Of a stretch of 20,115 nt of DNA, positions 1 to 6,274 are shown piece after piece. Below the pieces are notes generated by a model. The model saw nothing but the letters and a program-made list of their open reading frames with translations, did no database searches and had not been told where the DNA came from. Source of the DNA: JBNJDJ01 sp051744845 (GTDB lineage: Bacteria > Bacillota > Clostridia > Peptostreptococcales > Acidaminobacteraceae); the NCBI GenBank assembly GCA_051744845.1, contig JBNJDJ010000035.1, forward strand, positions 1 to 20,115, in the 5' to 3' direction. How positions within the stretch are numbered: the first letter of the stretch is position 1; the number at the start of each line of letters is the position of its first letter. The translations under genes were made by a program, and so were the position numbers.

Positions 1-475
1 TGCTGGAGAAGCAGGTAAAGGATTTGCAGTAGTAGCAGATGAAATCAGAAAATTAGCAGAAGAAACTAATCAATTTGCAAGTGAAATTTCAGATACTATC
101 GCAAAACTTAGTGAAATGTCTAAAAAAGGTGTAAATACAATGGAAAAAGCAAGTGAAATTGTTAAAGGACAAATGAATAGTTTAAATAATACTAACGATA
201 AATTTGATGGAATAGCTGTTTCAATAGAAGATGTTAAAAATGTAGTAGAAGAATTAAATAGCTCGACTAATACTTTGAAAGATAAAAAAGAAAAGATTAT
301 AACAATTATTGAAAATCTGTCTGCTATTTCAGAAGAAAATGCAGCTGGTACTGAAGAGGCTTCAGCATCAGTTCAAGAGCAAACAGCATCAATGATGCAA
401 ATATCTGAGTCTAGTGAAGATTTATCAAACCTAGCAGAAGATATGCAAGAAAATATTTCTAAGTTTACTATTTAG
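1..475 (+). CDS. Methyl-accepting chemotaxis protein, C-terminal part (5' end outside window)
   Basis: The open frame runs from the window edge (first full codon at base 2) to TAG at 473-475, so only the cytoplasmic signalling end is present. The first residues read AGEAGKGFAVVADEIRKLAE, the highly conserved hairpin tip of MCP signalling domains that contacts CheA and CheW. The remainder is a Glu/Ser/Ala-rich coiled coil with EENAAGTEEASASVQEQTAS-like stretches typical of the return helix with methylation sites. An internal ATG at 116 is not the start; the reading frame is open upstream of it. The protein senses a chemical cue through a missing N-terminal domain and controls the flagellar motor. 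It is convergent with the RiPP gene group and separated from it by a terminator, so probably unrelated to it. Confidence 0.95.
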   Translation, partial: AGEAGKGFAVVADEIRKLAEETNQFASEISDTIAKLSEMSKKGVNTMEKASEIVKGQMNSLNNTNDKFDGIAVSIEDVKNVVEELNSSTNTLKDKKEKIITIIENLSAISEENAAGTEEASASVQEQTASMMQISESSEDLSNLAEDMQENISKFTI

Positions 476-528
476 ATATGTAAAATTAAAAATTTATTTC
501 TTAAAAATAATAAATTATAAAATATCTC

Positions 529-563
529 AAAACATCAGTAATTACTGGTGTTTTGATTTTATT
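529..563 (+). terminator. Palindromic terminator after the MCP gene
   Basis: A 26-base near-perfect palindrome (529-554) with arms AAAACATCAGTAA and TTACTGGTGTTTT has a single T-G wobble and is followed by GATTTTATT. It lies 54 bases past the MCP stop. Because it is almost symmetric it could also stop transcription arriving on the minus strand from the radical SAM gene ending at 676, for which no better terminator is seen. The perfect symmetry at the centre means a tiny loop must open in the RNA. Confidence 0.6.
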
Positions 564-675
564 ATAAATTACTCAAAATAACTCCATCTAAATCTATGAT
601 CTAAGTGAAGTTTTTTTGAATAATTATCGCTGAATTTCAAGATAAAAATATTTATCTATCTATAAAATATATTTT

Positions 676-2640
676 TTAATTAATTGTAATCCATCCCATA
701 GGATTTTCTTTTGGTAAACTATATTTTGAATATGGTTTTTCAATTGCTAAAGATAATAGTCTTTTATCAATACATAAAAGTAATTTGTTATTTACAAGAA
801 AATCAATTGCTTTATTCAATTCAGAGACACTATACCCATTATCTATATAATTTTTTCTAAGATCTTTTTCTTTAATTGCTTGATCACATTCTAAATATAT
901 CTCTTTTTGAATCCCTCTAAGTTCAAATTTAGAAGCAACTGATATCGGACGAGTATCCTCTATAATAATTTTTTCCTTTTTAACTTCCATAACTAGCTTA
1001 GGTTTTTTATCACTTTTCACTAGTTCTTTCCACTCAATAAGGGCAGAACCAACTTTATAAAGTCCAGGTCTACGAAACAAAACAGACATTCTTTTATCAT
1101 TTCTTAATAATGAATAAAATTCATCCTCAAAAGAAAAAGAAATCTCCTTAATTTCCTTATTATTTAAAGGATATATATATGAATATAAAGGCAAATTAGT
1201 TAATTTCAAATTATATTTATCTTTATGATTAAAATAATGACTATTACGTTGATATTCAATATTTCCTGTTCCTGAAGGTGGATATAAATGTGTTATCAAA
1301 GGTATTAATTCTGATACCTCCTTATACCATTCATCTTTCTCAAAAGGAAAAGTATGAAGAATAGACCAATATATATGAATTCCAAACTGCCTCCCCCATT
1401 TTAAAGTTTGAATGTTTTGCCAAGCTTTGACTCCTTTTCGTATTTCCTTTAGTGCACTGCTATGTAGGCTTTCTATTCCAGGTTGACACATAATAACACC
1501 TGCATCTTTAATCATTTTAAATTGTTTTTTTGATAAACTAGAGCGAATCTCAAAAAACAATTTATAAGGAGCTTTTCTTTTAATTAATTCAGGAATTAGA
1601 TTATCAAAATATTTCATATCTAAAATATTATCGAGAAACTCGAAATGTTTAACGCCATAACGAGTACTTAATTCATCTAATTCAGCCAATATTTTGTCAT
1701 ATGGACGAGAACGATATGAAGTTTGAGGAGCATTAAGTCCACAAAATTTACATTTGCCATACCAACACCCTCGAGAAGACTGTATAGGTAGACTTGGTCT
1801 AACTCTTGTACTTAATTCAGGTAAAGATTTTAAAGTTTTAAAATAATCATCATAAATGGGAATTATTTGTTTAACAAATGATTTCGCTAAAGCTCTATAA
1901 TTACCATTTTCTATCTGCTTTTTACTAGGATAACCTATCTCTCTATGAATAGGAGCAAATATACCTTTTTCTAATGATTCTGTCGGTACATCGCAACCAA
2001 ACTTAAATATTTTATTAACTAATGGTACTATAATATCTTCGCCTTCTCCAGTAATAACATAGTCTACCCAGGTAAAACATTTATGAATCCCACGGCCCAT
2101 AATACTTTCACAATCTGCACCTCCCATTAGAGTTATAACATTTGGATTTAACATCTTAATCTTTCGAAGAAGAGCTAAAGAAGGAACCTTCTGTGCCAAA
2201 CTTGAACTGCAAGCTACGACACGTGGAGACATTTTAAGTATTTTTTTAGCTAATTTTGTTATAAATTTTTCTGCTTCATGTTTAACAAATAACATTTCAT
2301 TGTAAAAATCTCCAAATTTTATATTATTTCTTTTACTAATTTTTTTATAAATTTCTTTTAAAATCAAATCATCATTAGATTTAAAATTTGTAAAAGCTGA
2401 AGAAGCAAATGTCCATTCAGCTATAGGAATAAGGGGATCAGCATAATGCGATTTATTATATTTCTCCATTCCAATCTGTTCATTAAAAAGAAGGTTAGCA
2501 TATATGCTCCTTGCATCTATCTCTTCTTTAACTAAAGTTGCTTGTAAAAGACCTAAAGCTAAAGAAGGAATTTGGGGATTTGAATATGGCATAGATACTA
2601 AACAAACATCTGTAGCTTCCCAGTGTAATTGATTATTCAT
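676..2640 (-). CDS. B12-binding radical SAM RiPP C-methyltransferase-family protein
   Basis: Predicted 654-residue RiPP maturase. N-terminal residues 10 to about 210 form a cobalamin-binding-like Rossmann domain, seen in VACSSSLAQKVPSLALLRKI, LMGGADCES and WVDYVITGEGE, without the DxHxxG motif, as is common in this family. The radical SAM part starts with LPIQSSRGCWYGKCKFCGLN: Cys292, Cys297 and Cys300 should hold the 4Fe-4S cluster. The PIYDDYF, CGLN and YRSRP signatures match the RiPP maturation radical SAM protein 1 family, which includes PoyB/PoyC. These add methyl groups to unactivated carbons, for example Val to tert-leucine. A small C-terminal helical or winged-helix-like domain follows. 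I chose ATG at 2640 because GAGG lies five bases before it; a GTG at 2646 in frame overlaps that ribosome binding site. It is the last gene of the group, 35 bases after the epimerase. Family assignment is firm; the exact reaction is inferred. Confidence 0.88.
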   Translation of the reverse strand: MNNQLHWEATDVCLVSMPYSNPQIPSLALGLLQATLVKEEIDARSIYANLLFNEQIGMEKYNKSHYADPLIPIAEWTFASSAFTNFKSNDDLILKEIYKKISKRNNIKFGDFYNEMLFVKHEAEKFITKLAKKILKMSPRVVACSSSLAQKVPSLALLRKIKMLNPNVITLMGGADCESIMGRGIHKCFTWVDYVITGEGEDIIVPLVNKIFKFGCDVPTESLEKGIFAPIHREIGYPSKKQIENGNYRALAKSFVKQIIPIYDDYFKTLKSLPELSTRVRPSLPIQSSRGCWYGKCKFCGLNAPQTSYRSRPYDKILAELDELSTRYGVKHFEFLDNILDMKYFDNLIPELIKRKAPYKLFFEIRSSLSKKQFKMIKDAGVIMCQPGIESLHSSALKEIRKGVKAWQNIQTLKWGRQFGIHIYWSILHTFPFEKDEWYKEVSELIPLITHLYPPSGTGNIEYQRNSHYFNHKDKYNLKLTNLPLYSYIYPLNNKEIKEISFSFEDEFYSLLRNDKRMSVLFRRPGLYKVGSALIEWKELVKSDKKPKLVMEVKKEKIIIEDTRPISVASKFELRGIQKEIYLECDQAIKEKDLRKNYIDNGYSVSELNKAIDFLVNNKLLLCIDKRLLSLAIEKPYSKYSLPKENPMGWITIN

Positions 2641-2675
2641 TTTCACCTCACAATAATTTTATTTATATTTAATTT

Positions 2676-4070
2676 TTATTTTAACAATCCCTTATCAAAA
2701 ATTTTTTGAATTGAAGACATTATAGCTAAAACATCAGAAGATTGACTTATAAGTTTATCTGTAATAACTGATGAACTTAAATTACCTTCTGAAATTAATT
2801 TTCCTAATTGAGCTAAATGTGGGGACCCTTGCATATTTATTGATTTATATTTATTTTTAAGCTGAAAACCTCCCTTCAAAGAAGTAAAATTTAAATCATC
2901 TCGAAAAGCTAGTATTTGATCTGGTTGAACCTTTGTGGACATAAATTTTTCTATTGTTTTTTCAATAAAATTATTAAATTCTAATGGTGAATTAAATTTT
3001 CCTTGTGCATAAATATGATAGCCTAGTGGATTTTGATCTGATGGCGGACAAGGACTTATTAATTTTATTGTTCTATCAACCATATTTACAAGATAGCCTG
3101 TAGCACAAGCAATTGTAAAATCTTCAGCTAAATTTGAATTGGAATCAACTTTTTTTCTATTACGCCCCGAAAGTGCCATGAACTTTTTCTTTCTTTCTGT
3201 ATACTGTAATATTAATTCTGTCATAGACAATTCTTCAGCCGTAAATGTCTGATGAACACGCTTCAAGTCATTTTTTGAAAGAATAGAAAAACGATCAACT
3301 GCTGTAGTATGTTCTTTACGAAATTGCAAAAGCTTTCTGGTCCATTCAAGATCACGCAATGGAGCTGCTGTTGTAGTTTGGGGATATACACCTGTTGCTT
3401 TACCAAAATCCTCTATGAATTTAAAATAGTCAGAATTATCTGTAGGTTCAGTTGCCCAGTAACAAACTCCGGTTCCTACAGTATCTCCAAGCTGTTTAAC
3501 TGCTATATCTAAAATTTCCTTCCAAAGCTTAGCATTTTCTTTAGTATATAAAAACACATCTTCTAAAGGTTTAGATGCAAGACCACAAAAAGGACAATGA
3601 AGAGAACATCCTTTGCTTAATTCAAATACTATTGTAGCATGTATAAGTCCAGAATTATTCGCTTTTGAAAGTTGATTATCACATCTATTTATATTACGAC
3701 TATGCCAAGCATTAAATTTATTATTTGGTGTTTTATTTGTCTTTTGAAACCATTCATCACGAAATTTTCTTGTAGCATTAACCCAACGACGCCAAAGAAG
3801 TGCTTGTGGTTTATCCTGCAAATTTGAAATAGAGATCTCTTTATCTTTAAAAAGATTATCAACATATATTTTCATCTGAACTGGATCTACGCCAAAGATA
3901 CCACGAGATTTTAATATATCATTACAAGCTTCAGGATTTTTTTTTAAAGCTTCATAAAAATCAATATCTCCTTCTAAACATTCGAAAAACCTTTTCAAAT
4001 GTGGAATGAGTTTCTTTTCTTCAGTGGTTACTTCTTGACTAAAATCACCACAAAAATATAATTTTTCCAT
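2676..4070 (-). CDS. PoyD-family radical SAM peptide epimerase
   Basis: This 464-residue protein resembles the RiPP epimerases PoyD, OspD, AvpD and PlpD, which convert L- to D-residues in the core of a leader-bearing precursor by abstracting the alpha hydrogen. The cluster motif is GCSLHCPFCGLAS with Cys155, Cys159 and Cys162 (CxxxCxxC). Further family traits are TGVCYWATEPTDNSDYFKFI and TGVYPQTTTAAPLRD (about 200-240). The segment FTIACATGYLVN to LISPCPPSDQNP brings Cys322 and Cys341; one of these is the likely hydrogen donor, by analogy with the essential Cys372 of PoyD. The N-terminal 130 residues are helical and probably hold the leader-interaction region. The start has AGGGGG nine bases upstream. 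It follows the precursor array after a 118-base gap with a strong hairpin. The neighbourhood (Nif11 leaders) is the usual one for OspD-type enzymes. Confidence 0.9.
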   Translation of the reverse strand: MEKLYFCGDFSQEVTTEEKKLIPHLKRFFECLEGDIDFYEALKKNPEACNDILKSRGIFGVDPVQMKIYVDNLFKDKEISISNLQDKPQALLWRRWVNATRKFRDEWFQKTNKTPNNKFNAWHSRNINRCDNQLSKANNSGLIHATIVFELSKGCSLHCPFCGLASKPLEDVFLYTKENAKLWKEILDIAVKQLGDTVGTGVCYWATEPTDNSDYFKFIEDFGKATGVYPQTTTAAPLRDLEWTRKLLQFRKEHTTAVDRFSILSKNDLKRVHQTFTAEELSMTELILQYTERKKKFMALSGRNRKKVDSNSNLAEDFTIACATGYLVNMVDRTIKLISPCPPSDQNPLGYHIYAQGKFNSPLEFNNFIEKTIEKFMSTKVQPDQILAFRDDLNFTSLKGGFQLKNKYKSINMQGSPHLAQLGKLISEGNLSSSVITDKLISQSSDVLAIMSSIQKIFDKGLLK

Positions 4071-4114
4071 AACTTATACCCCCTGAAATTTTCTAATTAG
4101 TAAATAAAATTATT

Positions 4115-4164
4115 GAGTAAACTTATGATTATGAAATTGAAAATTCCAAATCATAAATTTACTC
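4115..4164 (-). promoter_or_regulatory. 16-bp intercistronic hairpin between precursor array and epimerase gene
   Basis: In the minus-strand transcript GAGUAAAUUUAUGAUU (4164 to 4149) pairs with AAUCAUAAGUUUACUC (4130 to 4115) over 16 consecutive base pairs with one U-G wobble and an 18-base loop. The wobble pairs only on this strand; in the opposite RNA it would be an A-C mismatch. The hairpin is followed by an A/U-rich stretch rather than a clean U run. It is therefore more likely a leaky terminator or a 3'-end stabiliser of the precursor mRNA than a full stop. Either role would give more precursor than enzyme message. Confidence 0.6.
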
Positions 4165-4188
4165 TTTATTTATATTAAAAATACAAAA

Positions 4189-4443
4189 TTACAATACTAA
4201 TACTCCTTTCGCAACACCTGTGAAAACAGCAGATAAACCTCCTGAAACTTCATCTAATTGTTCTTCTGAAAGTTCAGAGTTATTGTCAGCTTCTGATTCA
4301 AGATCTTCTATAGTAAAATCATAACCTTTAGAATTTGCATATTCTACTATTTTTTCTAAATCATTACCAATTTTTTTAACTTCTTCTAACATTTCCTTAT
4401 CTTCTTTTACATCTTCATTAAATCTTTTGATTTCTTCCATCAT
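4189..4443 (-). CDS. Nif11-leader RiPP precursor, copy 1 (15-residue hydrophobic core)
   Basis: This 84-residue peptide starts at ATGATG behind AAAGGAGAG. Residues 1 to about 69 are a Nif11-type leader: IKRFNEDVKEDKEMLEEVKK, then LEKIVEYANSKGYDFTIEDL, an acidic linker and SEEQLDEVSGG. The double glycine is the expected C39 cleavage site. The core after it is LSAVFTGVAKGVLVL, with no Cys, one Ser and one Thr. Those residues rule out thioether or azole chemistry as the main modification and fit epimerisation and C-methylation of Val and Leu. The single Lys is the only side chain available to an amine acyltransferase. Its leader DNA is identical to copy 3 over 170 bases. It is last in the array, next to the hairpin that precedes the epimerase gene. 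Confidence 0.9.
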   Translation of the reverse strand: MMEEIKRFNEDVKEDKEMLEEVKKIGNDLEKIVEYANSKGYDFTIEDLESEADNNSELSEEQLDEVSGGLSAVFTGVAKGVLVL

Positions 4444-4455
4444 TATCTCTCCTTT
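4286..4455 (-). repeat. 170-bp perfect direct repeat, unit A (leader of precursor copy 1)
   Basis: This is the partner of the unit in precursor copy 3, in the same orientation, 586 bases apart. Precursor copy 2 lies between them with a diverged version of the same leader. Recombination between the two units would delete one leader plus copy 2, so the array can contract easily. Confidence 0.9.
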
Positions 4456-4465
4456 TTAATTTCAT

Positions 4466-4735
4466 CTAAATCACAAATTTAAAAATCTCTAATTGTCCAT
4501 TATCAAATTTTAAAGAGTTAGTAGTTTTACCTCCTGAAACTTCATCTAATTGTTCTTCTGAAAGTTCAGAGTTATTATCAACTTCTGATTCAAGATCTTC
4601 TATAGTAAAATCATAACCTTTAGAATTTGCATATTCTACTATTTTTTCTAAATTATTACCAATTGATTTAACCTTATCCAACATTTCTTTATCTTCTTTT
4701 ACATCCTTATTAAATCTCTTAATTTCTTCCATCAT
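4466..4735 (-). CDS. Nif11-leader RiPP precursor, copy 2 (divergent polar/aromatic core)
   Basis: This 89-residue peptide sits behind AAAGGAGAT and ATGATG. The leader is the same family but slightly diverged (MLDKVKSIGNNLEK in place of MLEEVKKIGNDLEK) and ends in LDEVSGG. The predicted core, KTTNSLKFDNGQLEIFKFVI, is quite unlike the other five. It has three Lys, three Phe, two Asn and Asp/Glu/Gln, and it lacks the Val/Ala/Gly repeats and the LV(L/M) end. It may give a different product, serve as a partner peptide or have drifted out of use. The intact frame and ribosome binding site argue against simple decay. Confidence 0.85.
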   Translation of the reverse strand: MMEEIKRFNKDVKEDKEMLDKVKSIGNNLEKIVEYANSKGYDFTIEDLESEVDNNSELSEEQLDEVSGGKTTNSLKFDNGQLEIFKFVI

Positions 4736-4774
4736 TATCTCCTTTATAATTTTTATTAAATAACAAAATAAAAA

Positions 4775-5029
4775 TTACATCACTAATAAAGCATCTATAA
4801 CTCCTGTTACAACTGCAGATAAACCGCCTGAAACATCATCTAATTGTTCCTCTGAAAGTTCAGAGTTATTATCAGCTTCTGATTCAAGATCTTCTATAGT
4901 AAAATCATAACCTTTAGAATTTGCATATTCTACTATTTTTTCTAAATCATTACCAATTTTTTTAACTTCTTCTAACATTTCCTTATCTTCTTTTACATCT
5001 TCATTAAATCTTTTGATTTCTTCCATCAT
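4775..5029 (-). CDS. Nif11-leader RiPP precursor, copy 3 (15-residue hydrophobic core)
   Basis: This 84-residue peptide starts at ATGATG after AAAGGAGAG. The leader protein equals copy 1 except LDDVSGG in place of LDEVSGG. The core is LSAVVTGVIDALLVM, also 15 residues and sharing the LSAV-TGV opening with copy 1, but with Asp and no Lys. The two genes look like a recent duplication whose cores have diverged while leader DNA stayed identical. The gene opens the second half of the array, after a 156-base non-coding gap that may hold an internal promoter. Confidence 0.9.
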   Translation of the reverse strand: MMEEIKRFNEDVKEDKEMLEEVKKIGNDLEKIVEYANSKGYDFTIEDLESEADNNSELSEEQLDDVSGGLSAVVTGVIDALLVM

Positions 5030-5041
5030 TATCTCTCCTTT
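4872..5041 (-). repeat. 170-bp perfect direct repeat, unit B (leader of precursor copy 3)
   Basis: Bases 4872-5041 match 4286-4455 without a difference by direct reading. The unit spans the ribosome binding site and most of the leader, and stops before the core. The remaining leader end and the core carry the substitutions. This fits recent duplication or gene conversion limited to the leader. Confidence 0.9.
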
Positions 5042-5080
5042 CTAAATTAAATCTAAATAATAAAGTAAAAATTTCAAAAC

Positions 5081-5123
5081 TTTAGTATAAATTTTAGTTT
5101 ATCAATTCTTACTAAAACAGCAA
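5081..5123 (-). promoter_or_regulatory. Possible internal promoter with inverted repeat upstream of precursor copy 3
   Basis: On the minus strand TTGCTG (5123-5118) and TAAACT (5101-5096) are 16 bases apart, and the second is preceded by TGA, as in an extended -10. An inverted repeat TTTAGTA/TACTAAA (5116-5110 and 5087-5081) overlaps it and could be an operator. It lies in the largest gap within the array, about 60 bases before the copy 3 start. Match quality is modest and chance hits are expected in DNA this A+T-rich. Confidence 0.3.
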
Positions 5124-5185
5124 ATAACATATATATTTTTTATACTATTTTTTTAAATCACTTTATAATATTTTTTAGTTTCAAA

Positions 5186-5458
5186 TTAACCAATCACTGC
5201 CACAACTCCAACTGCAGTTACTCCTTGAACAATTACAGTTGCTACAACACCTCCAGAAACTTCATCTAGTTGTTCTTCATCTAATTCTCCTTCTTCTTGT
5301 TCTTTTGCTTTATTTTCTAAATCTTCAACTGTAAATTCATATCCCTTAGAATTTGCATATTCTACTATTTTTTCTAAATCATTACCAATTTTTTTAACCT
5401 CTTCTAACATTTCTTTATTTTCTTTTACATCTTCATTAAATCTTTTGATTTCTTCCAT
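5186..5458 (-). CDS. Nif11-leader RiPP precursor, copy 4 (20-residue Val-rich core)
   Basis: This 90-residue peptide has start MEEIKRFNEDVKENKEMLEE behind GGAGAG. The first ATG of the ATGATG seen in its sister genes has become ATA here, so translation begins at the second. The leader differs in its second half (EFTVEDLENKAKEQEEGELDEEQLDEVSGG) and groups with copy 6. The core, VVATVIVQGVTAVGVVAVIG, has nine Val in 20 residues, no charge, no Cys and two Thr. It is the most polytheonamide-like core here and the best candidate substrate for alternate-residue epimerisation and Val C-methylation. Confidence 0.9.
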   Translation of the reverse strand: MEEIKRFNEDVKENKEMLEEVKKIGNDLEKIVEYANSKGYEFTVEDLENKAKEQEEGELDEEQLDEVSGGVVATVIVQGVTAVGVVAVIG

Positions 5459-5502
5459 TATTATCTCTCCAATCTGCTTTTTACTGAGTACTAAACCAAT
5501 TA

Positions 5503-5766
5503 TTACATCACTAATACTGTTCTCACACCACCGACAACAAATGATACAACTGGGGAAAAACCACCTGCAACTTCATCTAATTGTTCTTCTGAAAGTTCAG
5601 AGTTATTATCAGCTTGTGATTCAAGATCCTCTGAAGTAAATTCATATCCTTTAGAATTTGCATATTTCACTATTTTTTCTAAATCATTACCAATTTTTTT
5701 AACCTCTTCTAACATTTCCTTATCTTCTTTTACATCTTTATTAAATCTCTTAATTTCGCCCATCAT
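5503..5766 (-). CDS. Nif11-leader RiPP precursor, copy 5 (18-residue core)
   Basis: This 87-residue peptide starts at ATGATG (5766) behind AAGGGG; an in-frame GTG at 5772 lies too close to that site. The leader reads MGEIKRFNKDVKEDKEMLEE and ends LDEVAGG. The core FSPVVSFVVGGVRTVLVM has two Phe, a Pro, an Arg and the recurrent LVM end. It contains an internal GG (core positions 10-11) that could in principle be mistaken for the cleavage site. The conserved acidic LDEVAGG context marks the first GG as the true one. There is no Cys. Confidence 0.9.
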   Translation of the reverse strand: MMGEIKRFNKDVKEDKEMLEEVKKIGNDLEKIVKYANSKGYEFTSEDLESQADNNSELSEEQLDEVAGGFSPVVSFVVGGVRTVLVM

Positions 5767-5793
5767 TCCCACCCCTTTTTCTTAAATTCTTAT

Positions 5794-6075
5794 TTACATA
5801 ACCAAAACTGCCTCGGCTATACCTCCTACAACTTTTTCAAAATCTCCTTTACCGCTAGCTAAACAAACCACACCTCCCGCTACATCTTCTAGTTCTTCTT
5901 CTGATAATTCAGATTTATCTTCTGCTTTATTTTCTAAATCTTCAACTGTAAATTCATACCCCTTAGAATTTGCATATTTCACTATTTTTTCTAAATCATT
6001 ACCAATTTTTTTAACATCTTCTAACATTTCCTCATCTTGTTTTACATCTTCATTAAATCTTTTGATTTCTTGCAT
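5794..6075 (-). CDS. Nif11-leader RiPP precursor, copy 6 (25-residue core with Cys)
   Basis: This is the first precursor in transcription order, with 93 residues from ATG 6075. AAAGGAG lies eight bases upstream; an in-frame GTG at 6084 and ATG at 6081 overlap or crowd that site. The start MQEIKRFNEDVKQDEEMLED aligns with the other copies. The leader ends SEEELEDVAGG. The core is the longest: it begins VVCLASGKGDF, has a mixed-charge middle with EK, another GG, and ends AEAVLVM. It holds the only Cys of all six cores (core position 3). The ending [VL]LV[LM] is shared with copies 1, 3 and 5, so the C-terminal tail is probably functionally constrained. Confidence 0.9.
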   Translation of the reverse strand: MQEIKRFNEDVKQDEEMLEDVKKIGNDLEKIVKYANSKGYEFTVEDLENKAEDKSELSEEELEDVAGGVVCLASGKGDFEKVVGGIAEAVLVM

Positions 6076-6116
6076 AAACATCACTCCTTTGCAATTTTTC
6101 TTTTTAAAAACCTATT

Positions 6117-6152
6117 TTACTTTTTAAAATTTTTCAATTATCTATCACCTCC
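6117..6152 (-). other. Strong ribosome binding site with six-codon ORF ahead of the precursor array
   Basis: GGAGGTGAT (6152-6144), a nine-base match to the 16S anti-Shine-Dalgarno sequence, is followed after six bases by TTG and five more sense codons (KNFKK) before TAA at 6119-6117. This is a stronger site than any precursor gene has. The mini-ORF ends 42 bases before the copy 6 start. It may be a translated leader peptide, a relic of a lost precursor or an mRNA-stabilising ribosome binding site. The rest of the 199-base gap between the exporter stop and copy 6 is A/T-rich, and I see no convincing promoter in it. Confidence 0.4.
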
Positions 6153-6274
6153 ATTTTTTTTAATAGAGAATAATATCTTTTTAAATTTAACTTAAATAGT
6201 AAAAAAAACTATTTTTTAAATATTCTAGCTTTTTATAAATTATAAATAACCTTTTCATTATATATATAGTTATT

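Noticed and set aside
641..677. Short AT palindromes just after the last RiPP gene as its terminator
   Set aside because: Stems are six bases or less with no G-C core and no clean U tract. The stronger palindrome at 529-554 is a better candidate for both strands.
5445..5639. Plus-strand ORF opposite precursors 4 and 5, and similar plus-strand ORFs opposite the exporters
   Set aside because: They lie antisense to clear genes, lack ribosome binding sites and encode no recognisable domain, so they are shadows of the minus-strand genes.
4189..6075. Repeated units of about 200-300 bases resembling a repeat array or CRISPR
   Set aside because: The units are whole genes with ribosome binding sites, start codons and GG-terminated leaders. 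CRISPR repeats are 23-50 bases with uniform spacers, which is not the pattern here.
4189..6075. Nif11 similarity as evidence for nitrogen fixation genes
   Set aside because: The Nif11-like domain is widely used as a RiPP leader. No nif gene is present and each copy ends in VSGG or VAGG plus a variable tail.
4189..6075. Lanthipeptide, sactipeptide or unmodified class II bacteriocin assignment
   Set aside because: Cores lack the Cys needed for thioethers and no LanM, LanB/C or SPASM-type enzyme is present. The two radical SAM proteins have epimerase and B12-methyltransferase features instead.
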